Assembly: GCA_014763905.1 (NCBI GenBank)
Contig: JACXUN010000012.1
Span: 1 to 14,389 of the forward strand
DNA length: 14,389 nt
Direction: 5' to 3'
DNA from: Campylobacterales bacterium
GTDB lineage: Bacteria > Campylobacterota > Campylobacteria > Campylobacterales > Sulfurovaceae
The position numbers and the translations under genes are program-made. The notes beneath the pieces were generated by a model, which was not told the DNA's origin, did no database searches, and saw only the letters and a list, made by a program, of their open reading frames with translations. Below are positions 4,376-12,709 of this stretch, piece by piece; the stretch's first letter is position 1; every line of letters starts with the position of its first letter.

Positions 4376-5907
4376 TACTCTACCTCCTTAGCACTTTGGC
4401 TAATAATAATTGCTTCCTTCGTTTTCGGTGTCAATGCTTTTTTCTCCATTGTAACAAGCAGGTTCTTCACCGAGTTATCAATTGGACCCAATACCGGTTT
4501 TGGATAGACACCCAGCCAGATCACAATCGCTACCAATGGAAGGAGTGTTGCCAATTCACGACCGTTCAGATCGGTTAGCCCTCTGTTTTTCTCATTGGTT
4601 ACCGGTCCAAAGAAAGACTTTTTGAAGAGTACCAACATATAAACCGCACCGATAATAATGGTAGAACCGGCAATAATGGTTCCGATTACCGATACTTTAT
4701 AGAATCCTAACAGTACTAAGAATTCACCGACAAACCCGATTGTCAACGGTAAACCGACCGATGCCATCAGTATCACACCAAATACCGTCGCATAGACTGG
4801 CATAATCGATGCCAATCCACCAAATTCACTCATGTATTTGGTTTTGGTTCGATCATAAATCACACCGACTAGGAAGAACAGTGCTCCTGATACAATCCCG
4901 TGTGAAAGCATCAAGAAGATTGAACCGGCAAGCCCTTCAGCATTCATCGCAAAGGTACCGAGCATAATGATACCCATGTGAGAAACAGATGAGTAGGCGA
5001 CAACCTGTTTCATATCTTTTTGTGCAAAAGCGACCATCGCCGTATAAACCACCATGATCAACGAGAGTGTCATGATAAATGGAATCATGGATACCGATGC
5101 ATCCGGGAATAGCGGAAGTGAAAATCTTACAAATCCGTAGGTACCCATTTTAAGCAGTACCGCTGCAAGGATAACCGAACCGACCGTCGGTGCTTGACCG
5201 TGAGCATGCGGCAACCAGGTATGGAACGGGAACATCGGAACCTTGATTGCAAATCCGGCAAAGAGTGACAAGAAGAGCCAGAACTGTAAATCTTCTCGGA
5301 TCCCCATATGGTACCAATCCATCAAATTAAACGACCATGTTCCACTGATATCATGATAGAGGTTTGCGATCACCAAGAGACCGACCAACATAATCAATGA
5401 ACCTGCAAAGGTGTAGAGGAAGAACTTAATCGCCGCATAGACTCTGGTCGGTCCACCCCATGCACCGATGATATAAAGCATCGGAACAAGAGAAAGTTCC
5501 CAGAAGAGGTAGAAGACTACCGCATCCAGTGCTGCGAAAACTCCCACCATCGTCATCTCTAGGAAAAGAAGAGAGACGACCATATTTTTCATATTGTTGA
5601 TCTTCTTCTCATCCAACGAGATAATACCCAACAGTGTAATCATCGTAGACAAGATCAAAATAAAGAGTGAAATCCCATCAATCCCTAAGTTATAAGAGAT
5701 ACCAAACTGAGAGATAATCGGCATAAACTCGGTAAATTGCATTCCTGGATTGCTGCTATCATAAGCCATCCATAACCAAATCGAGATCAAGAACTCTAGT
5801 GCCGCTACGGCGATACCGTATGCTTTGGCACTTCTCTTATCTACGACAAATCCTAAGATACCCGCTAATGCCGGGAAAAATATTAATACACTTAATATAT
5901 GACTCAT
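4375..5907 (-). CDS. nuoM: NADH-quinone oxidoreductase subunit M (complex I)
   Basis: This is the second antiporter-like proton-pumping subunit, 510 residues of membrane helices. Key residues are visible: E137 in LFWELSLVPMLYIIGAWGG, K222 and the motif KVPMFPFHTWLPHAHGQAPT (residues 222-241), and K253 in LLKMGTYGFVRF. The segment KDMKQVVAYSSVSHMG is also typical. The last 30 or so residues are polar (KKALTPKTKEAIIISQSAKEVE) and face the water phase. It lies 9 nt after nuoL with AAGGAGAGG ahead of the ATG, and overlaps nuoN by one base. Nothing is unusual in length or motifs. Confidence 0.97.
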   Translation of the reverse strand: MSHILSVLIFFPALAGILGFVVDKRSAKAYGIAVAALEFLISIWLWMAYDSSNPGMQFTEFMPIISQFGISYNLGIDGISLFILILSTMITLLGIISLDEKKINNMKNMVVSLLFLEMTMVGVFAALDAVVFYLFWELSLVPMLYIIGAWGGPTRVYAAIKFFLYTFAGSLIMLVGLLVIANLYHDISGTWSFNLMDWYHMGIREDLQFWLFLSLFAGFAIKVPMFPFHTWLPHAHGQAPTVGSVILAAVLLKMGTYGFVRFSLPLFPDASVSMIPFIMTLSLIMVVYTAMVAFAQKDMKQVVAYSSVSHMGIIMLGTFAMNAEGLAGSIFLMLSHGIVSGALFFLVGVIYDRTKTKYMSEFGGLASIMPVYATVFGVILMASVGLPLTIGFVGEFLVLLGFYKVSVIGTIIAGSTIIIGAVYMLVLFKKSFFGPVTNEKNRGLTDLNGRELATLLPLVAIVIWLGVYPKPVLGPIDNSVKNLLVTMEKKALTPKTKEAIIISQSAKEVE

Positions 5908-5916
5908 GACCTCTCC

Positions 5917-7827
5917 TTAACCTACCACTACAGCTAATGCCGCAGCGACTAACAACAGTAGGGTACCCGCACCCATCCAATTAAGGTACGATGATAGGTT
6001 ACCGTTTTGCATTCCTCTGGACACATCTCCAGACTTGTAGATAAACTTACTGATAAAGTCGACCGTCGCATCCACAACCGCCATATCCAGTTTCCAGAAC
6101 TTCTCTGAGATAATCGCATACGGCTTTGAGATAAAGTTATCATAGAAATGTGGTACATAGTACTGATTGGTGACCAATCGATAGATAAACGACTGCTCAA
6201 ACTTCTCATCTCGTTTCCACGCTTTATCTCCCTTGCCGGCATATTTTTTATATGCAATGACAATACCGGTCACGGCTAATACGATAACGATTGATCCCAA
6301 TAACCAAGCCCAGTGATGGGTCGCATGACTCATCTCATAATCAGGCAATGCTTTGGTAATAAAGTCATGGAAGCTTCCCATAAACCAACCAAATGAGATT
6401 GCCAGAATCGCCAATGGAGCCATGGCGACCAATACATATTTGTACATATCGTGCGGGTGGAAACCTAACGCTTTATACCGCTCTTCTCCGTGGAAGGTAA
6501 AGAATACTTGTCTAAAGCTATAGAAAGCGGTCATCCCCGCCGTTACGACTAAGATTGCCCAAATAATATAGGTTCCCTCATTGAACGCCGTCTCAATAAT
6601 TGCATCTTTGGAGTAAAACCCAGCCATAATCGGAAGTCCAGCCAAAGCAAAAGAGGCAATACCCATATAGATATACGATCCCATCATTACCTTTTTCATT
6701 CCCCCCATCTTGAAGATGTCGAGTTCATCATGCATGGCGTGCATTACGTTACCCGCACCCAAGAAGAGCAACGCTTTGAAGAACGCGTGTGCCGCAAGGT
6801 GGAACAGTGCGATCCAGTACGCTCCCAAACCGGCAGCTACGAACATGTACCCTAGCTGGGAAAGGGTAGAAAGGGCAACAATTCGTTTGATATCTCTCGC
6901 ACTGAGTGCCATCGATGCCGCATAGAAGGCAACGAATGCACCGAGTGACGCGATAAAGAGGCTTACCCCTTGAACCGCATCCATTGCATAGAGCGGATTG
7001 ACACGGATAACCAAGAATACCCCGGCTGTAACCATGGTCGCTGCGTGAATCAATGCCGAAACCGGTGTAGGACCTTCCATCGCATCGGTCAACCAGGTAT
7101 GGAGCGGGAACTGAGCCGATTTACCCATCGCCCCGATAAAGAGTGCAATAGCAATCGCCACTAAGATACCATCAGCCAAGTGTGGAAGGGCATCAAATAC
7201 CACATCATATTGAAGTGAACCGATATTCCAGTAGATAAGGAAGATACCGACCAACATTCCAAGGTCGGCAATACGGTTCATAATAAACGCTTCATTCGCA
7301 GCCCATGATGGAGAGATCGATGGATTTTCATCAAATGGTCGATCCTCTTTATGGTACCAGAAACCGATGAGTAACCATGAACAGACACCAACCCCTTCCC
7401 ATCCGATAAAGAGACCCGCAAAGTTGTCACTCATGACGAGTACCATCATCGAGAATACGAAGGCAGAAAGGTATGAGAAGAATCGATTGAAACTCTTGTC
7501 ATGATCCATATATCCGTTAGAGTAGATATGAACAATGGTTGAGACCAGTGTTACGACCAACATCATCGTCACACTCACTTCATCCACGACAAAACCAAAC
7601 GGGATACTCAAATCACCTGCTCCGATCCACTCCATCAAGGTTACATTAATTGCTCCAAATTCGGCTACGTGCAATGCCAACGCTACCGAAGCGATAAATG
7701 CAACCCCAATCAAAGCCGATGTCACCACACCTACAAGGATGTTTTTTGGACTACGTGCAAAAAAGAGTCCGGCAAACAGTGATCCGACTAATGGAGCAAA
7801 GAGTGCTATGTATACTAAACTTTCCAT
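5917..7827 (-). CDS. nuoL: NADH-quinone oxidoreductase subunit L (complex I)
   Basis: The 636-residue distal antiporter-like subunit. It has the expected E144 in FIGWEGVGVCSWLLIGFW, K236 and the GKSAQFPLHTWLTDAMEGPT motif (235-254), and H261 in SALIHAATMVTAGVF. The sequence RDIKRIVALSTLSQLGYMF follows. The extended C-terminus after about residue 530 includes a polar stretch (KKYAGKGDKAWKRDEKFEQ) and FWKLDMAVVDATVDFISKF, corresponding to the long lateral helix that clamps L, M and N together, plus a final membrane helix. Start: AAAGGA lies 8 nt before the ATG and overlaps the nuoK stop. The gene follows nuoK by 4 nt. It pumps protons as part of the membrane arm. Confidence 0.97.
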   Translation of the reverse strand: MESLVYIALFAPLVGSLFAGLFFARSPKNILVGVVTSALIGVAFIASVALALHVAEFGAINVTLMEWIGAGDLSIPFGFVVDEVSVTMMLVVTLVSTIVHIYSNGYMDHDKSFNRFFSYLSAFVFSMMVLVMSDNFAGLFIGWEGVGVCSWLLIGFWYHKEDRPFDENPSISPSWAANEAFIMNRIADLGMLVGIFLIYWNIGSLQYDVVFDALPHLADGILVAIAIALFIGAMGKSAQFPLHTWLTDAMEGPTPVSALIHAATMVTAGVFLVIRVNPLYAMDAVQGVSLFIASLGAFVAFYAASMALSARDIKRIVALSTLSQLGYMFVAAGLGAYWIALFHLAAHAFFKALLFLGAGNVMHAMHDELDIFKMGGMKKVMMGSYIYMGIASFALAGLPIMAGFYSKDAIIETAFNEGTYIIWAILVVTAGMTAFYSFRQVFFTFHGEERYKALGFHPHDMYKYVLVAMAPLAILAISFGWFMGSFHDFITKALPDYEMSHATHHWAWLLGSIVIVLAVTGIVIAYKKYAGKGDKAWKRDEKFEQSFIYRLVTNQYYVPHFYDNFISKPYAIISEKFWKLDMAVVDATVDFISKFIYKSGDVSRGMQNGNLSSYLNWMGAGTLLLLVAAALAVVVG

Positions 7828-7831
7828 TCAA

Positions 7832-8134
7832 TTATCCTTTCATGTTTGCTATCACTTGAAGATCGAGTGAACCATACTTCTTATAAAGAACGATCAGTAG
7901 ACCTAATCCAACCGTAACTTCCGATGCAGCTACTGCGATGACGAAAAAGGCAAACATTTGACCTGAGAGATCGCCATAATAATTACTAATCGCTGCGAAA
8001 GCAATGTTGACGGCATTCAACATTACTTCCGTTGCGAAGAATAACATAAGAAGATTTTTTCTTCTCAGTACCCCGATAAACCCGATACTAAAGAGTAGTC
8101 CCGACAGTATAAGGTAGTGTTCTACACCTATCAT
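7832..8134 (-). CDS. nuoK: NADH-quinone oxidoreductase subunit K (complex I)
   Basis: A 100-residue, three-helix membrane subunit of standard length. The two membrane glutamates essential in E. coli NuoK are present at the same numbers: E36 (FFATEVMLNAVN) and E72 (AVAASEVTVGLGL). These connect the quinone-site region to the antiporter-like subunits. The start codon overlaps the nuoJ stop (ATGA), so it is translationally coupled. The C-terminal tail YKKYGSLDLQVIANMKG is typical. No anomaly seen. Confidence 0.97.
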   Translation of the reverse strand: MIGVEHYLILSGLLFSIGFIGVLRRKNLLMLFFATEVMLNAVNIAFAAISNYYGDLSGQMFAFFVIAVAASEVTVGLGLLIVLYKKYGSLDLQVIANMKG

Positions 8135-8700
8135 TTGTTCTCCTTTAAAAGCTCATCCTCGTACTCAACCGGCTCATCATCCGATGTCGTGAGGGAATGA
8201 TCCATCTTCTTACCGGCAAGGATAATCCCGGCGATCATTGCCACCAAAAGCATTACGGCAGCAACCTCAAATGGAACCAGATATTTGGTAAAGAGTACCA
8301 TACCCACCGCTTGTGCGTTTCCAATTCCCTCTACAATTGGGTAGTTGGCTTTAACATTCTCTCCGATAATCGGTGCAGAGAAGATGACCACAAAAATCAA
8401 AGCCATCAATCCGCCAAGAAGGAAAACCAATGCCGGATTGCCATGCTTCTCTTTGATATCGCGTGTCGCATCAAAGAACATCATTGCAAAGGCATACAAC
8501 GCCATTACTGCACCCACGTAGACAATGAGTTGTACTACACCTAAGAAATCTGCTCCCAAAAGGAAGAAGAATCCTGAAATTATTACCATCCCTGCAGCCA
8601 ATGAAGTCATCGCATACAGGACATTTTTGCTCATTGCTGTAATTGCAAACAGTATCGTAGTCGATACGGCAAATACATAAAAGGCTATCATCTCATACAT
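8131..8700 (-). CDS. nuoJ: NADH-quinone oxidoreductase subunit J (complex I)
   Basis: This 189-residue membrane protein carries the conserved third helix DFLGVVQLIVYVGAVMALYAF (about residues 51-71), including the Tyr (Y61) and the pi-bulge region known from NuoJ/ND6. Five membrane segments can be traced, followed by a polar acidic tail (DDEPVEYEDELLKENK). It is part of the coupling region between the Q site and the proton pumps. It follows nuoI by 14 nt, the largest spacing in this operon segment, and overlaps nuoK by 4 nt. Length fits the bacterial family, which is variable at the C-terminus. Confidence 0.95.
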   Translation of the reverse strand: MYEMIAFYVFAVSTTILFAITAMSKNVLYAMTSLAAGMVIISGFFFLLGADFLGVVQLIVYVGAVMALYAFAMMFFDATRDIKEKHGNPALVFLLGGLMALIFVVIFSAPIIGENVKANYPIVEGIGNAQAVGMVLFTKYLVPFEVAAVMLLVAMIAGIILAGKKMDHSLTTSDDEPVEYEDELLKENK

Positions 8701-8714
8701 TTTGCTTCTCCTTT

Positions 8715-9338
8715 TTAGTACGCTAATGGCGTCTTTTTGATGTTCTCATCAGCATTCGGGCTAACGGCACCAAATCCATCGTACTCTTTTTGAAGGTTGA
8801 GCTTGTCAATCGGTGTTAACATATCTTCAAAGAGTGAGAAACTCGCTCGCTGCTCTGATGCTGTCTCATATCGCTGCCCATGCACGATCGCCAGCTCAGG
8901 ACACACCTCAGCACAATACCCACAGAAAATACAACGACCGAAGTTAATGGTATATTCACTCACCTCTTTTCGCTGATTCTCATCGTATCGTGTCTCCATT
9001 GCAATACAGTTGGAGATACAAATCTTTTCACACAGTCCACATCCGATACATCGATAGTGACCGCTTTCGAGTAGTCTCAACATATCATGAATCGCCCGAT
9101 ATCTCGGAGAGATCGGCAGCTTCTCTAAGGGATACTGCGTCGTATGCATTTGTCCTCTAAAGAGTGCGTTGATCATCTCCCTAAAGGTTACCCAAAGTCC
9201 CACAAACAGTTCCGGTTTGAAAGTTCGGGAAACTACCTGCTTAAATTGACACCAGCCACAGTTAGGAGCGTGGTCTAAATCTAATTTCTTATAATTTTGT
9301 GTTCCGACGCGTCTGTCTTTAAATTGTTCTAAACCCAT
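8715..9338 (-). CDS. nuoI: NADH-quinone oxidoreductase subunit I, 2[4Fe-4S] ferredoxin-like (complex I)
   Basis: NuoI carries the two [4Fe-4S] clusters N6a and N6b that pass electrons towards N2 and quinone. Both ligand sets are complete: C97-x2-C100-x2-C103-x3-C107 (CIGCGLCEKIC) and C136-x2-C139-x2-C142-x3-C146 (CIFCGYCAEVCP). The surrounding text (GRCIFCGYCAEVCPELAIVHG, ending in LTPIDKL) is close to epsilonproteobacterial NuoI. The 207-residue length includes an N-terminal extension of about 45 residues before the amphipathic helix LFVGLWVTFREMINAL that docks on the membrane; this extension has an extra CGWC pair (C27, C30). Start: GGAGA lies 4 nt before the ATG in the 9-nt gap after nuoH. 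Confidence 0.97.
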   Translation of the reverse strand: MGLEQFKDRRVGTQNYKKLDLDHAPNCGWCQFKQVVSRTFKPELFVGLWVTFREMINALFRGQMHTTQYPLEKLPISPRYRAIHDMLRLLESGHYRCIGCGLCEKICISNCIAMETRYDENQRKEVSEYTINFGRCIFCGYCAEVCPELAIVHGQRYETASEQRASFSLFEDMLTPIDKLNLQKEYDGFGAVSPNADENIKKTPLAY

Positions 9339-9347
9339 TACTTCTCC

Positions 9348-10373
9348 TTATACCATCATCACGATACCCGTGATAACTACGTTGATAACTGCTACTGGCA
9401 TTAAGACTTTCCAACAGAGCCACATGAGTTGATCCGGTCTGACGTGCGGCCATGATGCTCTAACCCATAACATCAAGAAGAACATAAAGGCGATCTTACC
9501 GATAATCATCAACCAACCCGGAATGATCCAGAAGTCATTATAACCACCAAGGAAAACAACCGATGCGATCACACCGATAGTAATCATGTTCGCATATTCA
9601 CCGATAAAGAACATACCCCATCGCATACCAGAATACTCGGTTACATATCCTGAAATAATCTCCGCTTCATGCTCCAAAAGGTCAAACGGGGTTCGGTTCG
9701 TCTCTGCATATCCAGCAATCAAGAACAAGACAAATGCCACTGGCTGATAGACAATTAACCAAAGACCGTTATCATTATATCCGTCGTTAAAATCAACAAA
9801 TGAGAGTGATCCCACCATCATAATCGGTGCCAAGATCGATAGACCGGTAACCACCTCATAACTGAGGAACTGAATCGCCGTACGTGCCGAACCGAGGATA
9901 CCCCATTTGTTCGCCTGTGCCATACCGGCAAGTAGCGGTCCGTACAGACCGGCTGCCATCATCCCGAGTACAAATAGGATACCGACATTGACATCCGATG
10001 CGATCGACGGTACAAAGATACCACCAAGAACCGGAATCCACTCAGGAATAGTAAAGTCCGGAAAAACCGGTACCGCCGCCAATGCGATAAAGGCAGTCGC
10101 CGCCGTAATCGCCGGAGCGACGGCAAAGACCAGCTTGTTGGCATGTTGCGGGATAATATCCTCTTTGGTAAAGAGTTTAATACCATCAGCGATAATCTGT
10201 AGTAAACCGTACGGACCAACGTGCTGTGGTCCCAATCTTCGTTGCATAAATGCCAAAACTTTTCGTTCTATATAAGTTCCGAAACCTGCAATGGCAGAGA
10301 TGACGGCTAGAATCAAAACTGCTTTGATGATCACCCCGCCAGCCGTCACTTCAGGTAACATTGTTGCCTCCAT
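9348..10373 (-). CDS. nuoH: NADH-quinone oxidoreductase subunit H (complex I)
   Basis: This 341-residue membrane subunit forms much of the quinone-binding chamber and the entry to the proton path. Conserved elements are present: YIERKVLAFMQRRLGPQHVG (34-53), YGLLQIIADGIKLFTKED (55-72), the acidic loop AETNRTPFDLLEHEAEIISG (223-242) and TEYSGMRWGMFFIGEY (245-260). About eight membrane helices can be traced. The ATG lies 1 nt after the nuoG copy 2 stop, with a strong GGGAGG 6 nt upstream inside that gene. A second ATG at codon 5 is possible but less well placed. The order nuoG-nuoH-nuoI is the usual one. Confidence 0.97.
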   Translation of the reverse strand: MEATMLPEVTAGGVIIKAVLILAVISAIAGFGTYIERKVLAFMQRRLGPQHVGPYGLLQIIADGIKLFTKEDIIPQHANKLVFAVAPAITAATAFIALAAVPVFPDFTIPEWIPVLGGIFVPSIASDVNVGILFVLGMMAAGLYGPLLAGMAQANKWGILGSARTAIQFLSYEVVTGLSILAPIMMVGSLSFVDFNDGYNDNGLWLIVYQPVAFVLFLIAGYAETNRTPFDLLEHEAEIISGYVTEYSGMRWGMFFIGEYANMITIGVIASVVFLGGYNDFWIIPGWLMIIGKIAFMFFLMLWVRASWPHVRPDQLMWLCWKVLMPVAVINVVITGIVMMV

Positions 10374-10374
10374 T

Positions 10375-12708
10375 TTATACCTCCCTTATGATTACTTTTT
10401 GGTATCTCGATGCTCCAAAGAGCTCATAGATATTGTAGGCACTCTTAAAGTCCGGAATCGCGACAATGTCACCCTCCATTCTCTCATCCACAACCACATC
10501 CAATTCTAGGTTGCCGTTATCAAACTCAACCACGACGCGTTTACCCAGTGTCTCCGCTTTTGCCGGACTCGCATAGAGAGCAAATGCTTCAAAAATCTGA
10601 TGGGCTTTATCGCTGAAATCATTGAACTGACGCTGCGGATTACATCGGTAAGCGATCTGACCCTCTAACGAAATACTCTCGTCAAATTTTGCCACTTCGA
10701 TCTCACCCACTTCACTGGTTGTGATTTGCAATGCGTATCCTCGGTTTTCACTTCCATCATTGTGGTATCCGTTTGGCAGTGTATCAAACGCTACGGCTTG
10801 GAAACCTTTTGCTTCCGGAAGATACTGAGTCCAGTCGATGGTTAACTTCGGAGCTCCAATCACTTCTCTAACGATATCATTCAACTCATATCCGTGATAC
10901 TCTACCGCGGCATTGGTCGGAACGACGCGTTTGTTCATATTGGTCAAGGTTCCCTCTTGCTGGTTCATTGCCGGCATATCAAGGTCTCCGTCACCCAATG
11001 CAGAAATCGTAAAGTCACCTGGAGCGTTATATCCGACGGTGTATCCTTCGGCTTCATCATCCAGATCACAGATCAACGCCACACCCAATGAGTTGGTTTT
11101 TGGCGGGATCATCACCACTTGAACATCGCTTGATGCTTCAAGTACTGCGATCAGTTTGGCTAGATTCTCCGCTTTTTCATGGAAATAGAGATCTTCTCCG
11201 ACGATTAATGAGAAACGCTCTTTTTTCTTCATCATCTTATCAAAGGCATCTCCGAACTTCTCCGCATCACCACCAAGCATATTGATCAAACTCTCTCGAT
11301 TGAGTTGATCTTTGACCGAACTAGGAAGCTTGTCATGATCGGCAAAAAGATCGATAATCAACAACAAAGCCGCCTCTTCATGTCCTGCTTGATGAGCAAA
11401 ACACTCAATGCTCTTACCAAACTCAGGAACCAATTTATCTCCTACCGGATGGAAGTAGAGACCGGCTCCTTTGTTGAGCTTTTGTACATTGTTGAACGCA
11501 TATCGTGCATTTGGGTTATCGTTTCGCAAACTGGTTCCGACGCTCATGACAAAATCACTCGCCATCACATCTTTGAAATCATGCTTATAGAGTGAATTGC
11601 CTGATGCCGCTTGATAGAAGTTCAAGAATATCTGGAACGCTCTGGCTTCACGGTTAATGAGTTTGACACCTTTTTGCTCTTTGAGTGTCTGAAGCATCAA
11701 GGCTTCCTCATTGGTAATGACCGAGGTGAAGTTAATCACTTTGGCTTGGTTAAAGGCTTCAACCGCTTTGGCAAACGCTTCCGCATCTTTTCCTTTGACC
11801 GCATTCTCAAAATCATATCCAAATCGACCCGCACCACAAAGCGACACATAGTGAAACTCATTGGTGACCCGATAGATTTTCTCGGTTCTATCTGAAATAG
11901 AAGCCGGCTTAGTCTCGTAATAGATCTGACATCCGCTGCTGCAATGCGCACAAGTTGCCGGGATACGTTTCAAATCCCACGCATTAGAGCGATACTGGAA
12001 GTCACGGCTCACCAAAGCACCAACCGGACAGACCGCTACACACTCGCCACAGTCTGAACAGTTGGTCGAATCGGTTCCGTTGCTTGGTGCGATCAGAGAC
12101 TTCTGAAGTTTATTCCACATCGCATAGGCATCTTTTGGCATGGTATCTTTGTACCCTTTGTCCAGATCGGCTCCGCCTCGCTTGGTGGTCTTGATCGCCG
12201 CATCTCCGATCATATCTTTACAGACCGTTACACACCGTTCACACACGATACAGAGACCCGGATCATAGTGTAAAACGCTGCTCCAGTTGGCACTCTCTCG
12301 CTTGGTATCCGGAATCGCATAACTTTGAGAGTCGACCGCCAACTCCAGTGTATAGTTCTGTAACTCACACTCACCGCTCTGATCACACACACCGCACTGC
12401 AGCGGGTGGTTTACGTCATACACCTCCATGATGGCTCGACGCTCTTCAAGGATATTGGGTGTATTGACGGTAATCTCCATGCCCTCTTTGACTTTGGCAT
12501 TACAAGCATACACCTGCTTTCCATCAGCCTCAACAAGACAGATACGACACGCAAGTGTCGGACTGCATCGTGTGAGGTAACAAATAGCAGGAATAAAGAT
12601 ATCGTTGGCACGTGCCGCATTGAGGATATATTCACCCTCTTTGGCTTGACACGCTTTGCCGTCAATCTTTATGCTAACCATGTTTTCTGCTGATTGTAAT
12701 TCACTCAT
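10375..12708 (-). CDS. nuoG: NADH-quinone oxidoreductase subunit G, second copy, with full cluster set
   Basis: A complete 777-residue NuoG of the peripheral arm. Cluster ligands in order: N1b [2Fe-2S] C43, C54, C57, C69; N5 [4Fe-4S] H101-x3-C105-x2-C108-x5-C114; C153-x2-C156-x2-C159-x3-C163 and C217-x2-C220-x2-C223-x3-C227, a complete 2[4Fe-4S] ferredoxin pair; and N7-type C253-x2-C256-x3-C260...C291. Canonical NuoG (E. coli, Thermus) has only the N4 ligands in the ferredoxin region, so C163 and C217/C220/C223 would hold an extra cluster as in [FeFe]-hydrogenases. Residues beyond about 300 form the molybdopterin-oxidoreductase-like domain, including GDGDLDMPAMNQQEGTLTN and CNPQRQF. It starts 1 nt after the copy 1 stop with AGGAAG 5 nt upstream. 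The partner delivering electrons (NADH, ferredoxin or flavodoxin) cannot be seen here. Confidence 0.95.
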   Translation of the reverse strand: MSELQSAENMVSIKIDGKACQAKEGEYILNAARANDIFIPAICYLTRCSPTLACRICLVEADGKQVYACNAKVKEGMEITVNTPNILEERRAIMEVYDVNHPLQCGVCDQSGECELQNYTLELAVDSQSYAIPDTKRESANWSSVLHYDPGLCIVCERCVTVCKDMIGDAAIKTTKRGGADLDKGYKDTMPKDAYAMWNKLQKSLIAPSNGTDSTNCSDCGECVAVCPVGALVSRDFQYRSNAWDLKRIPATCAHCSSGCQIYYETKPASISDRTEKIYRVTNEFHYVSLCGAGRFGYDFENAVKGKDAEAFAKAVEAFNQAKVINFTSVITNEEALMLQTLKEQKGVKLINREARAFQIFLNFYQAASGNSLYKHDFKDVMASDFVMSVGTSLRNDNPNARYAFNNVQKLNKGAGLYFHPVGDKLVPEFGKSIECFAHQAGHEEAALLLIIDLFADHDKLPSSVKDQLNRESLINMLGGDAEKFGDAFDKMMKKKERFSLIVGEDLYFHEKAENLAKLIAVLEASSDVQVVMIPPKTNSLGVALICDLDDEAEGYTVGYNAPGDFTISALGDGDLDMPAMNQQEGTLTNMNKRVVPTNAAVEYHGYELNDIVREVIGAPKLTIDWTQYLPEAKGFQAVAFDTLPNGYHNDGSENRGYALQITTSEVGEIEVAKFDESISLEGQIAYRCNPQRQFNDFSDKAHQIFEAFALYASPAKAETLGKRVVVEFDNGNLELDVVVDERMEGDIVAIPDFKSAYNIYELFGASRYQKVIIREV

Positions 12709-12709
12709 A

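Noticed and set aside
9907..10275. Plus-strand 122-codon open frame antisense to nuoH.
   Set aside because: Its Ala/Thr/Ser-rich composition is what the complement of a hydrophobic membrane protein gene gives; the opposite strand encodes a clear NuoH.
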